This document shows positions 50,903 through 60,997 of a stretch of DNA of 64,000 nucleotides, one piece after another (the first letter of the stretch is position 1; each line of letters begins with the position of its first letter). The position numbers and the translations under genes were made by a program. The notes below the pieces were generated by a model. That model had not been told where the DNA came from. It searched no databases and worked only from the letters and a program-made list of their open reading frames with translations. The stretch is from Phycisphaerales bacterium (GTDB lineage: Bacteria > Planctomycetota > Phycisphaerae > Phycisphaerales > UBA1924): the NCBI GenBank assembly GCA_020831775.1, contig JAFIFZ010000028.1, forward strand, positions 1 through 64,000. The letters run 5' to 3'.

Positions 50903-53245
50903 ATGACAGTCAAAACACCCGCGTTCATCGTCGGCCTCGTTCTCATGGCCGGGATCCTTTCCCAAGCAGCCTCTGGCAGTCCTCAGCACGATCCCGGGGC
51001 GGCCCTCTCCTCCCTCCGAGGCGTCCACTTCGTGCCCAACCAAGGGCAGTGGGAGGATGCGGTCCTCTACGGCTTCAAGAGCCGCGGGGTGGACATCGCC
51101 TTCGACGAGTCGTCATTGACCATGCACCTGCACCGGGGCAGCACGCACAGCGAGCGGCGCGTCGCGGCGGCCGTGGAAGAGTTCGGCCCCTTCTGGTGCG
51201 AGAGTCGCCGCCAAGGGTGGAGTTGGCCGCAGGCTCACTGTTGGAGCGGCGCTTCCATCCTCGACTCGGGCTGGACAGAGGTCGCCTCCGACACCGAAGC
51301 AACGGAGACGCTCACGCTCACCGTCTCGTTCCCCAGTTCCAACTCTTCCAGACCCCGCGGCATCAACCCTCAGGCCGGCCGCTTCAACTACTTCATCGGC
51401 GACGATCAGAGCCGGTGGGCGTCGGATGTACCCTCCTACGGCACGATAGTTTACGAGGGCATCTACGACGGGACCGACCTGCATGTGATGGGCTCGGACG
51501 GCATTCTGAAGTACGAGTTCCACAGCGCCCCCGGCGCCGACCACGAGCAGATCCGCATCCGCTACGACGGGATCGAGAGCCTGAGCATCGATGGCGACGG
51601 CGGTCTGCGGATCCAGACGGCCTTCGGAACGCTGCGGGACAACGCCCCGGTCGTCTGGCAGACGATCGGCGGGCGTCGCGAATACCTCCCCTCCCGTTTC
51701 CAGATCCTCGACACCCAGACCTACACCATCGAACTTCTCGCCGAACCCGACCCCGCGCATCCTGTCATCATCGATCCGGAACTCGACTGGATGATCTACC
51801 TCGGCGGAAGCGACTGGGAGGAGGGCGCCGGAGTCGCCGTCGACGGCGATGGCAACGCGCTGGTGACGGGCAGAACGATATCGACCGACTTCAGTGGGCG
51901 AAACAACTCGTTCCATGGATGGAAGGACGCCTTTGTACTCAAGGTCAGCCCGTCTGGCCAACTCCTGTGGATGACCTACCTCGGCGGGACCGCCGGCGAG
52001 TGGGGCCGGGGCATCGCCGTCGACGCCGACGGCAACGCGCTGGTGACGGGCAGGACTGCGTCGACCGACTTCGCCGGGCGGAACAACGCGTTCCACGGCG
52101 GCGACAGAGACGCTTTTGCGCTCAAGGTCAGCTCCACGGGCCAGCTCCAATGGATGACCTATCTCGGCGGGAGTGCTGAGGAGTGGGGCGAGGGCATCGG
52201 CGTCGACGGCGCCGGCAACGCGCTGGTCACGGGCTGGACAGAGTCGACCGACTTCGCCGGGCGGAACAACTCGTTTCAGGGCGGCGATAGAGACGCCTTC
52301 GCGCTCAAAGTCAGCCCGTCGGGCCAGCTCCAATGGATGACCTACCTCGGCGGGAGCGCCTGGGACTTGGGCGTGGGCATCGCGGTGGACGGCGACAGCA
52401 ACGCGCTGGTGACGGGCAGGACGCTCTCGACCGATTTCGCCGGACGGAACAATTCGCCCTTCAGCGCGGGACCTCACTACTACTACACGGACGCCTTCGT
52501 ACTCAAGGTCAGCCCGTCGGGCCAGCTCCAGTGGATGACCTACCTCGGCGGAAGCGACTCGGACTCGGGCCGCGGCATCGCCATGGACGCCGACGGCAAC
52601 GCGCTGGTCACGGGCTCGACGGAGTCGACCGACTTCACCGGGCGGAACAACTCGATCCACGGCCGTCGCGACGCCTTCGCGCTCAAGGTCAGTTCGTCCG
52701 GCCAGATCGAGTGGATGACTTACCTCGGCGGGAACGGCAATGACGGAGGCGGCGGCATTGTCGTCGACGCCGACGGCAACGCGCTGGTGACGGGCTCGAC
52801 GGGCTCGACCAACTTCACCGGGCGGAACAACCGGCGTCACGGCGGCACGACTGACGCTTTCGCGCTCAAAGTCAGCTCAACGGGCCAGATCGAGTGGATG
52901 ACCTATCTCGGCGGAAGCGACCGGGACACCGGCTCAGGCATCGCCCTCGACGGCGACGGCAACGCACTGGTGACGGGCTGGACGCTCTCGACCAACTTCG
53001 TCGGGCGGAACAACTCGTTCCAAGGCGGCCTCATGGATGCCTTCCTTCTCAAACTCGCACCCGACCCCGGCTGCCCCGCCGACCTCAACGGCGACGGCGT
53101 GGTCGACGCCGACGATTTCTTCCTCTTCCTCCAGCTCTTCGCAGCCGGAGATCCCAGAGCCGACTTCAATGGCGACGGCGTGATCGACGCCAATGACTTC
53201 TTCGCCTTTCTCGCCGCCTTCGCCGCCTTCGCCCCGGGCTGCTGA
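50903..53245 (+). CDS. Secreted SBBP-repeat beta-propeller protein with Gly-Cys dockerin-like tail
   Basis: A 780-residue exported protein with a signal peptide (about 1-26). Residues 35-290 match the conserved N-terminal region that precedes SBBP repeats (GVHFVPNQGQWEDAVLY, GRFNYFIGDDQSRW, YDGTDLHVMGSDG). Seven repeats of about 60 residues follow (296 to about 715), each opening W(M)xYLGG and containing GNALVTGxTxSTxF, xGRNN and DAFxLKVSxxGQ; seven would close one propeller. The last 55 residues repeat NGDGVVDADDFFLFL and NGDGVIDANDFFAFL and end APGC. GGGAGG at 50891-50896 sets the start. It is probably a surface or extracellular protein; the ligand is unknown. Confidence 0.9.
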   Translation: MTVKTPAFIVGLVLMAGILSQAASGSPQHDPGAALSSLRGVHFVPNQGQWEDAVLYGFKSRGVDIAFDESSLTMHLHRGSTHSERRVAAAVEEFGPFWCESRRQGWSWPQAHCWSGASILDSGWTEVASDTEATETLTLTVSFPSSNSSRPRGINPQAGRFNYFIGDDQSRWASDVPSYGTIVYEGIYDGTDLHVMGSDGILKYEFHSAPGADHEQIRIRYDGIESLSIDGDGGLRIQTAFGTLRDNAPVVWQTIGGRREYLPSRFQILDTQTYTIELLAEPDPAHPVIIDPELDWMIYLGGSDWEEGAGVAVDGDGNALVTGRTISTDFSGRNNSFHGWKDAFVLKVSPSGQLLWMTYLGGTAGEWGRGIAVDADGNALVTGRTASTDFAGRNNAFHGGDRDAFALKVSSTGQLQWMTYLGGSAEEWGEGIGVDGAGNALVTGWTESTDFAGRNNSFQGGDRDAFALKVSPSGQLQWMTYLGGSAWDLGVGIAVDGDSNALVTGRTLSTDFAGRNNSPFSAGPHYYYTDAFVLKVSPSGQLQWMTYLGGSDSDSGRGIAMDADGNALVTGSTESTDFTGRNNSIHGRRDAFALKVSSSGQIEWMTYLGGNGNDGGGGIVVDADGNALVTGSTGSTNFTGRNNRRHGGTTDAFALKVSSTGQIEWMTYLGGSDRDTGSGIALDGDGNALVTGWTLSTNFVGRNNSFQGGLMDAFLLKLAPDPGCPADLNGDGVVDADDFFLFLQLFAAGDPRADFNGDGVIDANDFFAFLAAFAAFAPGC
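51785..53055 (+). repeat. Seven tandem coding repeats of about 180 bp (SBBP blades)
   Basis: The propeller is encoded by near-identical blocks, seen in the recurring TGGATGACCTACCTCGGCGG and GGCAACGCGCTGGTGACGGG. The high nucleotide identity between blades, including synonymous sites, suggests recent duplication or gene conversion. Blade 4 has a five-residue insert (SAGPHYYYTDAF). Confidence 0.85.
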
Positions 53246-53306
53246 AATGAGCCCCGAAGCGGCGGCCGACGCTCGGCGGGGGGCCAGAGCGGGCGCTGGC
53301 GGGGCC

Positions 53307-53312
53307 TAAACT
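53307..53312 (+). promoter_or_regulatory. TANNNT element directly upstream of proS
   Basis: TAAACT ends six bases before the ATG at 53319. No Shine-Dalgarno is present. Confidence 0.5.
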
Positions 53313-53318
53313 CGCTCC

Positions 53319-55148
53319 ATGACCCAGGCCACACAGCTCCCCCTCATCTCCACCGCCCGCCGCGGCGTCGTCAAGCGCTGGACGCAGACCCTCATCCCGA
53401 CCACCCGCGACGCGCCCTCCGACGCGGAAACGCCCAGCCATATCTTCCTCGTCCGGGCCGGGTACATCCGGCGTGTCGGGGCGGGGATCTACGACTACCT
53501 CCCCCTCGCCCTGCGGTCGTTGATGAAGATCGCCGACATCGTCCGCGAGGAGATGGAGGCCGCGGGCGCCTCGGAGATGCTCATGCCCGCCCTCGAGCCG
53601 ATCGAGCTCTTCGAGGGCACCAAGCGCAACATCGAGTACGGCGACCTGCTCTTCCAGCTCGAAGACCGGCACGGGCGGAAAGTCGCCCTCGGCCCGACCC
53701 ACGAAGAGGTCATCACCGAGCTCATGCGCCTGTCGGTCTCAAGCTACAAGCAGCTCCCGCTGAATCTGTACCAGATCCAGACCAAGTTCCGCGACGAGTT
53801 CCGCCCGCGTGCGGGCCTGCTGCGCTGCCGCGAGTTCATCATGAAGGACGCCTACTCGTTCCACACCGCACTGGACGGGGACGGCGGGCTCGACGACGCG
53901 TACCAGGCGATGTACCGCGCGTATGTCAACGTCTTCACCCGCTGCGGGTTGCGATTCACCGTCGTCGAGGCCGAGAGCGGGCCGATCGGCGGCTCGGCCA
54001 GCCACGAGTTCATGGTCGACGCGCCCACCGGCGAGGACACCATCCTCCGCTGCCCGGCCAGCGGCTACGCCGCCAATGTCGAGAAGTGCGAGATCGGGCC
54101 CCGCGAATCCTCCTTCGAAGGCGACCCCGCCGGCCACCTCGAAGAGGCACACACGCCCAGCATGCCCGGCATCCACGGCGTCGCCGAACACCTCGGCGTC
54201 ACGCCCGCCCAGATGCTCAAGACCATCGTCTTCCAGGTCATCGGGACCGGCGGCGACAGCGGCTCGCCTCCCAGGTGGATTCTCGCCTGCGTCCGGGGCG
54301 ACCACGAGGTCAACGAAGGCAAGGTCCGCGACGCCTGCGGCGAGAAGGTCATCCTCGCCGACGAAAAACTCGCCAATCAGGCGGGCTTCGCCATCGGCTA
54401 TGTCAGCCCGAAGATCATCGACCGCGTGCAGAATACGACGCTCCTGATCGACCCGGACGCGGGGCAGGGAACTTTCGCTTGGGCCACCGGCGCCGACAAG
54501 CCCGACTTCCATGTCAAGAACTTCAACTGGCGAAGGGAGATGGGGGCCCTGCTGGAAGATCAGAGCCGCGTCCGCGTCGCCGACATCCGCAACGCCGAGG
54601 CGGGCGATCCATCGCCCAAGGACCCCTCGGCGAAGCTCGAAGAAGGGCGCGGCATCGAGGTCGGGCACATCTTCAAGCTCGGCGACAAGTACTCCAAGGC
54701 CATGGGTTTCGAGGTCATGGGGGAGAACCAGAAGCGCACGCCCGTCATCATGGGCTGCTACGGCATCGGCGTCAGCCGCACGCTCGCGGCCTCGGTCGAG
54801 CAGAACCACGACGACAACGGCATCGTCTGGCCCGCGCCGATCGCGCCGTACCACGCGCACATCGTTGTGATGAAGCCCGACGACGAGGCGCAGGCCAAGG
54901 CGGCGCACGACATCGCCGAACGCCTCGCGGGCGCCGGGGTCGATGTCTTCATCGACGACCGGGCCGAACGCCCGGGCGTGAAGTTCAAGGACGCCGACCT
55001 CATCGGCTTGCCCATCCGCCTGACCGTCGCCGACAAGGCGCTGGCCGAGGGAGCGGTGGAGTTCAAGCGGAGAACCGATGAAGGCAAGGGCGAACTCGTC
55101 CCGCTCGACGCGGTGGTGGAACGCTCCGTCGAGGCCCTCAACACGTAG
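53319..55148 (+). CDS. proS: Prolyl-tRNA synthetase, bacterial type with editing domain
   Basis: A 609-residue class II synthetase. Motif 1 region is FLVRAGYIRRVGAGIYDYLP; GPTHEEVITELM and TKFRDEFRPRAGLLRCREFIMKDAYSFH form motif 2; MGCYGIGVSRTLAASVEQ is motif 3. Between motifs 2 and 3 a YbaK-like editing domain (about residues 225-400) hydrolyses Ala-tRNA(Pro). The anticodon domain occupies the last 110 residues (VVMKPDDEAQAKAAHDIAERL, DDRAERPGVKFKDADLIGLP). It contains one of the very few ACGT tetranucleotides in the window (53929). Confidence 0.97.
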   Translation: MTQATQLPLISTARRGVVKRWTQTLIPTTRDAPSDAETPSHIFLVRAGYIRRVGAGIYDYLPLALRSLMKIADIVREEMEAAGASEMLMPALEPIELFEGTKRNIEYGDLLFQLEDRHGRKVALGPTHEEVITELMRLSVSSYKQLPLNLYQIQTKFRDEFRPRAGLLRCREFIMKDAYSFHTALDGDGGLDDAYQAMYRAYVNVFTRCGLRFTVVEAESGPIGGSASHEFMVDAPTGEDTILRCPASGYAANVEKCEIGPRESSFEGDPAGHLEEAHTPSMPGIHGVAEHLGVTPAQMLKTIVFQVIGTGGDSGSPPRWILACVRGDHEVNEGKVRDACGEKVILADEKLANQAGFAIGYVSPKIIDRVQNTTLLIDPDAGQGTFAWATGADKPDFHVKNFNWRREMGALLEDQSRVRVADIRNAEAGDPSPKDPSAKLEEGRGIEVGHIFKLGDKYSKAMGFEVMGENQKRTPVIMGCYGIGVSRTLAASVEQNHDDNGIVWPAPIAPYHAHIVVMKPDDEAQAKAAHDIAERLAGAGVDVFIDDRAERPGVKFKDADLIGLPIRLTVADKALAEGAVEFKRRTDEGKGELVPLDAVVERSVEALNT

Positions 55149-55164
55149 AGAGCTCAAAGTTCAA

Positions 55165-55180
55165 ATCTGAGATCTCAGAT
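55165..55180. repeat. 16-bp perfect palindrome before the GNAT gene
   Basis: ATCTGAGATCTCAGAT is fully self-complementary and lies 19 bases before the GTG start of the acetyltransferase gene, between it and proS. It could be an operator or a hairpin. It is AT-richer than its surroundings. Confidence 0.6.
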
Positions 55181-55198
55181 CTGACCCCCCTTCCAGCC

Positions 55199-55756
55199 GT
55201 GACCGCCTCCCGCATCATCCCCGCCCACACCCCCGAGCACCTGGACACCGTCCGCGAGCTCTTCCGCGAGTACCAGGACGACATCGGGCTCAACCTGTGT
55301 TTCCAGGGCTTCAAGGAGGAACTGGCCACCCTGCCGGGCAAGTACGCCCCGACGGCGGGCGGGCTGTTTCTGGGCGTGGGTCCGCAAGGGCAGGCCGCCG
55401 GCTGCATCGCCTTCCGCCCGCTCGATCTCCCTGGCCCCAAGCCGTGCGAGATGAAACGACTCTTCGTCCGCCCGGCCTACCGCGGGAGCGGCCTCGGAGC
55501 CGCCCTCGTCGACCACATCGTCGCCCAGGCGACCAAGGCCGGCTACGCCCGGATGCTGCTGGACACCGACCCGCACCTGACCAGCGCGCTCAAGCTCTAC
55601 CTAAGCCGCGGCTTCGTCCCGACCGAACGCTACAACACCGACCCGCACCCCGAGACGATGTTCTTCACCCTCGACCTGCCCCAGCCCGCAAGCCAGAACA
55701 CCAACCAGCCCGCCCCGAACCCCTCGCCCGCTGGCTCGGATGGCTCCGAGGGCTGA
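55199..55756 (+). CDS. GNAT-family N-acetyltransferase
   Basis: A 185-residue protein. MKRLFVRPAYRGSGLGAALVDHIVAQA contains the acetyl-CoA pyrophosphate loop (RGSGLG), followed by YARMLLDTDPHLTSALKLYLSRGFVPTERYN, the conserved end of the GNAT fold. This set resembles the PanZ/YhfO-like or amino-acid-type GNATs that modify small molecules; the substrate is not predictable. The start is GTG without a clear ribosome-binding site. The last 25 residues are a Pro/Asn/Ser tail. It sits 50 bases after proS. Confidence 0.88.
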   Translation: MTASRIIPAHTPEHLDTVRELFREYQDDIGLNLCFQGFKEELATLPGKYAPTAGGLFLGVGPQGQAAGCIAFRPLDLPGPKPCEMKRLFVRPAYRGSGLGAALVDHIVAQATKAGYARMLLDTDPHLTSALKLYLSRGFVPTERYNTDPHPETMFFTLDLPQPASQNTNQPAPNPSPAGSDGSEG

Positions 55757-55900
55757 TTGGCCGGAAGAAATCGAATTCTACATAACATGTATTATCGGGC
55801 CTTGGGCCATCCGGCGTTCCCCTTCCGTTCATCGACCCTCAGCCGCAACTCCGGCAGATCCCGCTGACGATCCCGATCCCTCCGGGCTAACCTCGCCCCA
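55757..55900. other. Intergenic gap before hutH with an AT-rich patch
   Basis: Around 55769-55795 the sequence is notably AT-rich, including TACATAACATG and TATTAT at 55790-55795, in a GC-rich setting. It could be an upstream hutH promoter or regulator site. No gene is visible. Confidence 0.3.
55888..55893 (+). promoter_or_regulatory. TANNNT element directly upstream of hutH
   Basis: TAACCT ends seven bases before the ATG at 55901. No Shine-Dalgarno is present. Confidence 0.45.
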
Positions 55901-57421
55901 ATGGACACGATCATCCTCGACGGCTCGCCGCTCACCATCGGACAGGTCGAATCCGTCGCCCGGCGCGGCGCTCCCGTCCGCCTCAGCGACGACGCCGCAC
56001 GACGCATGGCAGAGACCCGCGCCGGCGTCGAGAAAATCCTCGGCGACGGGCGGGCCTACTACGGCATCAACACCGGGTTCGGCTCCCTCGCCCGGACGCG
56101 GATCGACACGGACAAACTCCGCGACCTGCAGCAGAACCTGATCAGGTCCCACGCCGCGGGCGTCGGCGAGGACCTGCCGAGCGACATCGTCCGGGCGATG
56201 ATGCTGCTGCTCGCGGCGTCGCTGGCCCGGGGCGTTTCCGGGGCCCGGCCGGTCGTCGCCGAGACCCTCGCGGCCATGCTCAACGCCGGGGTGACCCCCT
56301 GCGTCCCGTCGGTCGGTTCGGTCGGGGCCTCGGGTGACTTGGCCCCCCTGGCCCACCTCTCGCTGGCCCTGCTTGGCGAGGGCGAGGCACTGGTCGGTGG
56401 GCGGCGCTGCCCGGCCGCAGAAGCCCTCAAGAGCGCCGGCCTCACCCCCCTTCAGCTGGAGGCGAAGGAAGGCCTCTCACTGATCAACGGCACGCACCTG
56501 ATGGCCGCCGAGGGCGCCCTGCTCCTCGCCGACACCGGCCGCCTGCTCGACGGCGCGTTCAGCGCGTGCGCCATGTCGATCGACGCAATGAAGGGGACCG
56601 ACTGCCATCTTGACCCTCGCGTGCACGAGGTGCGTCGTCAGCCGGGCCAGATCGAAGCCGCGGCACGCCTGCAGGACCTGCTCGCTGGCAGCGAGATCTT
56701 ACCATCGCACGCGACTGACGACCCGCGCGTGCAGGACGCGTACTCGCTCCGGTGCGCGGCGCCGGTGCTGGGGGCCGCGATGGACGCCACGGATTATGTC
56801 AAACTCGCCATCGAGCGCGAGCTCGGCGCCGTCACCGACAACCCGCTCGTGTTCTCCAGCGGCGACACGCTCGATGTGATCTCCGCCGGCAACTTCCACG
56901 GCATCCCGCTGGCGATCCCGCTCGATGTGCTCTCGATCGCGCTCTCGCACATCGCGGGCATCGCCGAGCGCCGCGTCTATCTCATGCTCGCTGCACGCGA
57001 CCCCGAGGCGGGGCTGAACCCCTACCTCGCCTCGCACCCGGGCCTGCAGTCGGGGCTGATGATCGCGCAGTACACCGCCGCGGCGTGCTGCAACGAGATG
57101 ATCGGCCTGGCGACCCCCGCCAGCGTCGCGAACATCCCCACCAGCGCGGGCATCGAGGATTACAACAGCTTCGGACCCAGAGCCGCGGCCAAAGCCCGGC
57201 GCTCGCTGGAACTCGCCCGCTCGGTCGTGGCGATCGAGCTGCTGTGCGCCGCCCAGGCGATCGAGCACCACCGCCCGCTGCGTTCGGGGACGGGCGTCGA
57301 GCGTGCGCACGAAGTCGTCCGCGGGATCGTCCCGCCCCTGGAACACGACCGCCCCCCATCACCGGACATCCGCGCGATCGCGCAGAAGATCGCCGAAGGC
57401 GCGTTCTCACCCGGCGCGTGA
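55901..57421 (+). CDS. hutH: Histidine ammonia-lyase
   Basis: A 506-residue lyase converting histidine to urocanate and ammonia, the first step of the Hut pathway. The MIO cofactor forms from Ala-Ser-Gly in GSVGASGDLAPLAH. YYGINTGFGSLA holds the catalytic Tyr, and LINGTHLMAAEGALL, QDAYSLRCAAPVLGA, ATDYVKLAIERELGAVTDNPLV and FHGIPLAIPLD are family blocks. Length is normal. It heads the hut region; the next enzyme, hutU, lies on the opposite strand beyond a DUF2071 gene. Confidence 0.97.
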   Translation: MDTIILDGSPLTIGQVESVARRGAPVRLSDDAARRMAETRAGVEKILGDGRAYYGINTGFGSLARTRIDTDKLRDLQQNLIRSHAAGVGEDLPSDIVRAMMLLLAASLARGVSGARPVVAETLAAMLNAGVTPCVPSVGSVGASGDLAPLAHLSLALLGEGEALVGGRRCPAAEALKSAGLTPLQLEAKEGLSLINGTHLMAAEGALLLADTGRLLDGAFSACAMSIDAMKGTDCHLDPRVHEVRRQPGQIEAAARLQDLLAGSEILPSHATDDPRVQDAYSLRCAAPVLGAAMDATDYVKLAIERELGAVTDNPLVFSSGDTLDVISAGNFHGIPLAIPLDVLSIALSHIAGIAERRVYLMLAARDPEAGLNPYLASHPGLQSGLMIAQYTAAACCNEMIGLATPASVANIPTSAGIEDYNSFGPRAAAKARRSLELARSVVAIELLCAAQAIEHHRPLRSGTGVERAHEVVRGIVPPLEHDRPPSPDIRAIAQKIAEGAFSPGA

Positions 57422-57461
57422 ACCGGCATCCGAGCAACGCCTTCCGTCGATACCCCCAGCT

Positions 57462-58175
57462 ATGGCGAAGACATTTCTCACAGCCCGCTGGGTGAACCTC
57501 GCGCTGCTGCAGTACCGCGTCGAGGCAACGGCGTTGGCCCCCTACCTGCCCGAGGGTCTGGAACTTGACCTGTACGAGGGCTCACCCTTTGTCAGCCTCG
57601 TCGCCTTCGACTTTCTTGATACGAGGGTCAAGGGCGTTCGCTGGCCCGGGCATGTGCACTTCCCCGAGGTCAACCTGCGCTTCTATGTCCGCGATCCGAA
57701 GACCGGCGATCGGGGCGTCTCGTTTGTCCGCGAGCTTGTCCCCAAAGGCATGATCGCCTGGACCGCCAGGGCGCTCTACAACGAGCCGTACGCCAGGGCC
57801 CGCATGTCAAGCACAACCACAGAAGACGAAGCCTCGATCCGCATCGAGCACGACTGGACTTTCCGGGGCGTGGACCACGCCCTGACCGTCCGCGCCGCCA
57901 AGCCCCCCACGACCCCGCCGGAAGATTCGCTCGAACACTTCTTCAAGGAGCACTCGCGAGGCTACGGGCGCAGCCGCTCGGGCCGGACGATCCGCTACCG
58001 CGTCGAGCACCCGGTCTGGAGCGTGTACTCCGAGCCGCGTGCGGAAATCCGCGTCGACTTTGGCTCGCTCTACGGCGATGCCTGGGCCCCACTGACGGAC
58101 CGCGAGCCGGATTCCGTCGTGGTCGCCGTTGGCTCGGAGGTACGGGTCGAGCCGCTGGCGAAGGATGCTGTCTGA
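57462..58175 (+). CDS. DUF2071 (YqjF-like) family protein
   Basis: A 237-residue protein beginning MAKTFLTARWVNLALLQYRV, with LAPYLPEGLELDLYEGSPFVSLVAFDF, FPEVNLRFYVR and GVSFVRELVPKGMIAWTARALYNEPY. These match the DUF2071/YqjF family, which resembles acetoacetate decarboxylase folds but has no settled function. It sits 40 bases after hutH on the same strand and converges on hutU with only three bases between the stops. A role in histidine use is possible by position only. Confidence 0.85.
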   Translation: MAKTFLTARWVNLALLQYRVEATALAPYLPEGLELDLYEGSPFVSLVAFDFLDTRVKGVRWPGHVHFPEVNLRFYVRDPKTGDRGVSFVRELVPKGMIAWTARALYNEPYARARMSSTTTEDEASIRIEHDWTFRGVDHALTVRAAKPPTTPPEDSLEHFFKEHSRGYGRSRSGRTIRYRVEHPVWSVYSEPRAEIRVDFGSLYGDAWAPLTDREPDSVVVAVGSEVRVEPLAKDAV

Positions 58176-58178
58176 ACT

Positions 58179-59936
<1,758 letters not shown>

Positions 59937-60065
59937 CTGGTTGACCTCTTTGCGTTTGCCTGCGGCGATTCGTCGTTGCCCGTTCATCCCAAAGCTATGT
60001 GCTCCGAAGCCCCGACACAAGCGCCGCGTCGGAAAGTCTTTGCATCGGCCCCTCCCGGCGTCTTG

Positions 60066-60071
60066 TACACT
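60066..60071 (+). promoter_or_regulatory. TANNNT element directly upstream of hutG
   Basis: TACACT, preceded by TTG, ends seven bases before the ATG at 60079. No Shine-Dalgarno is present. It lies in the 142-bp divergent region shared with hutU. Confidence 0.5.
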
Positions 60072-60078
60072 GTCTGGC

Positions 60079-60972
60079 ATGATCCCCTACTGCACGCCCG
60101 CCCCGTGGCCGCAAGGCATCCCATCGACCCGCATGGCGGCATCGATCGCCCGCGGGGTCGATCCCGCAGAGGCGACCGTCGCGTTGATCGGCCTGGCCGA
60201 TGACGAGGGCGTCCGCCTCAACCACGGTCGTATCGGCGCTCGGGACGGCCCGGACGCGTTCCGGCACGCCCTTTCTCGCCTGGGCGCCGCCGAGGCGGAT
60301 GCGCCCGCGTGGCCCCGCGTCTTCGACGCGGGCAATATCGGGCCCGGCACGGACCTGCAGGACACGCACGACCGCGTCACAGAGGCGGTGGCGGCGGTGG
60401 TCGAGCTCGGCCTGCTGCCCGTCGCGATCGGGGGCGGGCACGACCTGACCTTCCCGTTTGTGCGCGCCGTCGCGGACCGTCACGGCCCCATGACCGGTGT
60501 GTACTTCGACCCGCACCTGGATGTCCGCGACACACCCGGATCGGGGATGTCTTTCCGCAGACTCGTCGAGACCGGCGCCGCGACGGGGCTGTTCGTCCAT
60601 GGCTACGACCCGTTCGTGAACACCCGCGAGGCCAAGCGCTGGTTCGATGCGCACAACGGGCATGTCGAGGCGTTCGGGCCCGGCGACCCGTGGCCCGCGG
60701 GCGATCGCTTCTTTGTCAGCTTCGATCTGGACGCGGTCGATCAGGCGTACGCACCGGGCGTCAGCGCGCCCAACCCCAGCGGGATGGACCCGAAGGAAGC
60801 CGCGGCGTGGGCGCGGGCGGCCGGCAAGAACCCGCGCGTGATGTGCTTCGACATCATGGAGCTCTCGCCCCAGCACGACCAGCCCCCGGGCGACGGGAGC
60901 ACCGCCAGACTCGCGGCGTACCTCTTCCTCTCGTTCCTGCGGGGGCTGACCGAGCGCCCGGCGCACGACTGA
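60079..60972 (+). CDS. hutG: Formimidoylglutamase
   Basis: A 297-residue manganese hydrolase of the arginase superfamily producing glutamate and formamide. Metal ligands are in [20 protein letters not shown] and [14 protein letters not shown]. The second motif is DPHLD where most relatives have DAHxD; all coordinating residues are still present. [10 protein letters not shown] and [11 protein letters not shown] support the HutG branch rather than agmatinase. It is followed after 25 bases by hutI on the same strand. Confidence 0.92.
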   Translation: MIPYCTPAPWPQGIPSTRMAASIARGVDPAEATVALIGLADDEGVRLNHGRIGARDGPDAFRHALSRLGAAEADAPAWPRVFDAGNIGPGTDLQDTHDRVTEAVAAVVELGLLPVAIGGGHDLTFPFVRAVADRHGPMTGVYFDPHLDVRDTPGSGMSFRRLVETGAATGLFVHGYDPFVNTREAKRWFDAHNGHVEAFGPGDPWPAGDRFFVSFDLDAVDQAYAPGVSAPNPSGMDPKEAAAWARAAGKNPRVMCFDIMELSPQHDQPPGDGSTARLAAYLFLSFLRGLTERPAHD

Positions 60973-60997
60973 CCCGAGCCGGGGCGAACAATCAGCC

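Noticed and set aside
51785-53055. Regular repeats that might suggest a CRISPR array
   Set aside because: The period is about 180 bp, in frame, and encodes conserved SBBP blades. There are no short direct repeats with unique spacers.
60079-60972. DPHLD in place of DAHxD in hutG
   Set aside because: All metal-coordinating residues (His, Asp, His, Asp) are kept. The Ala to Pro change alone does not imply loss of function.
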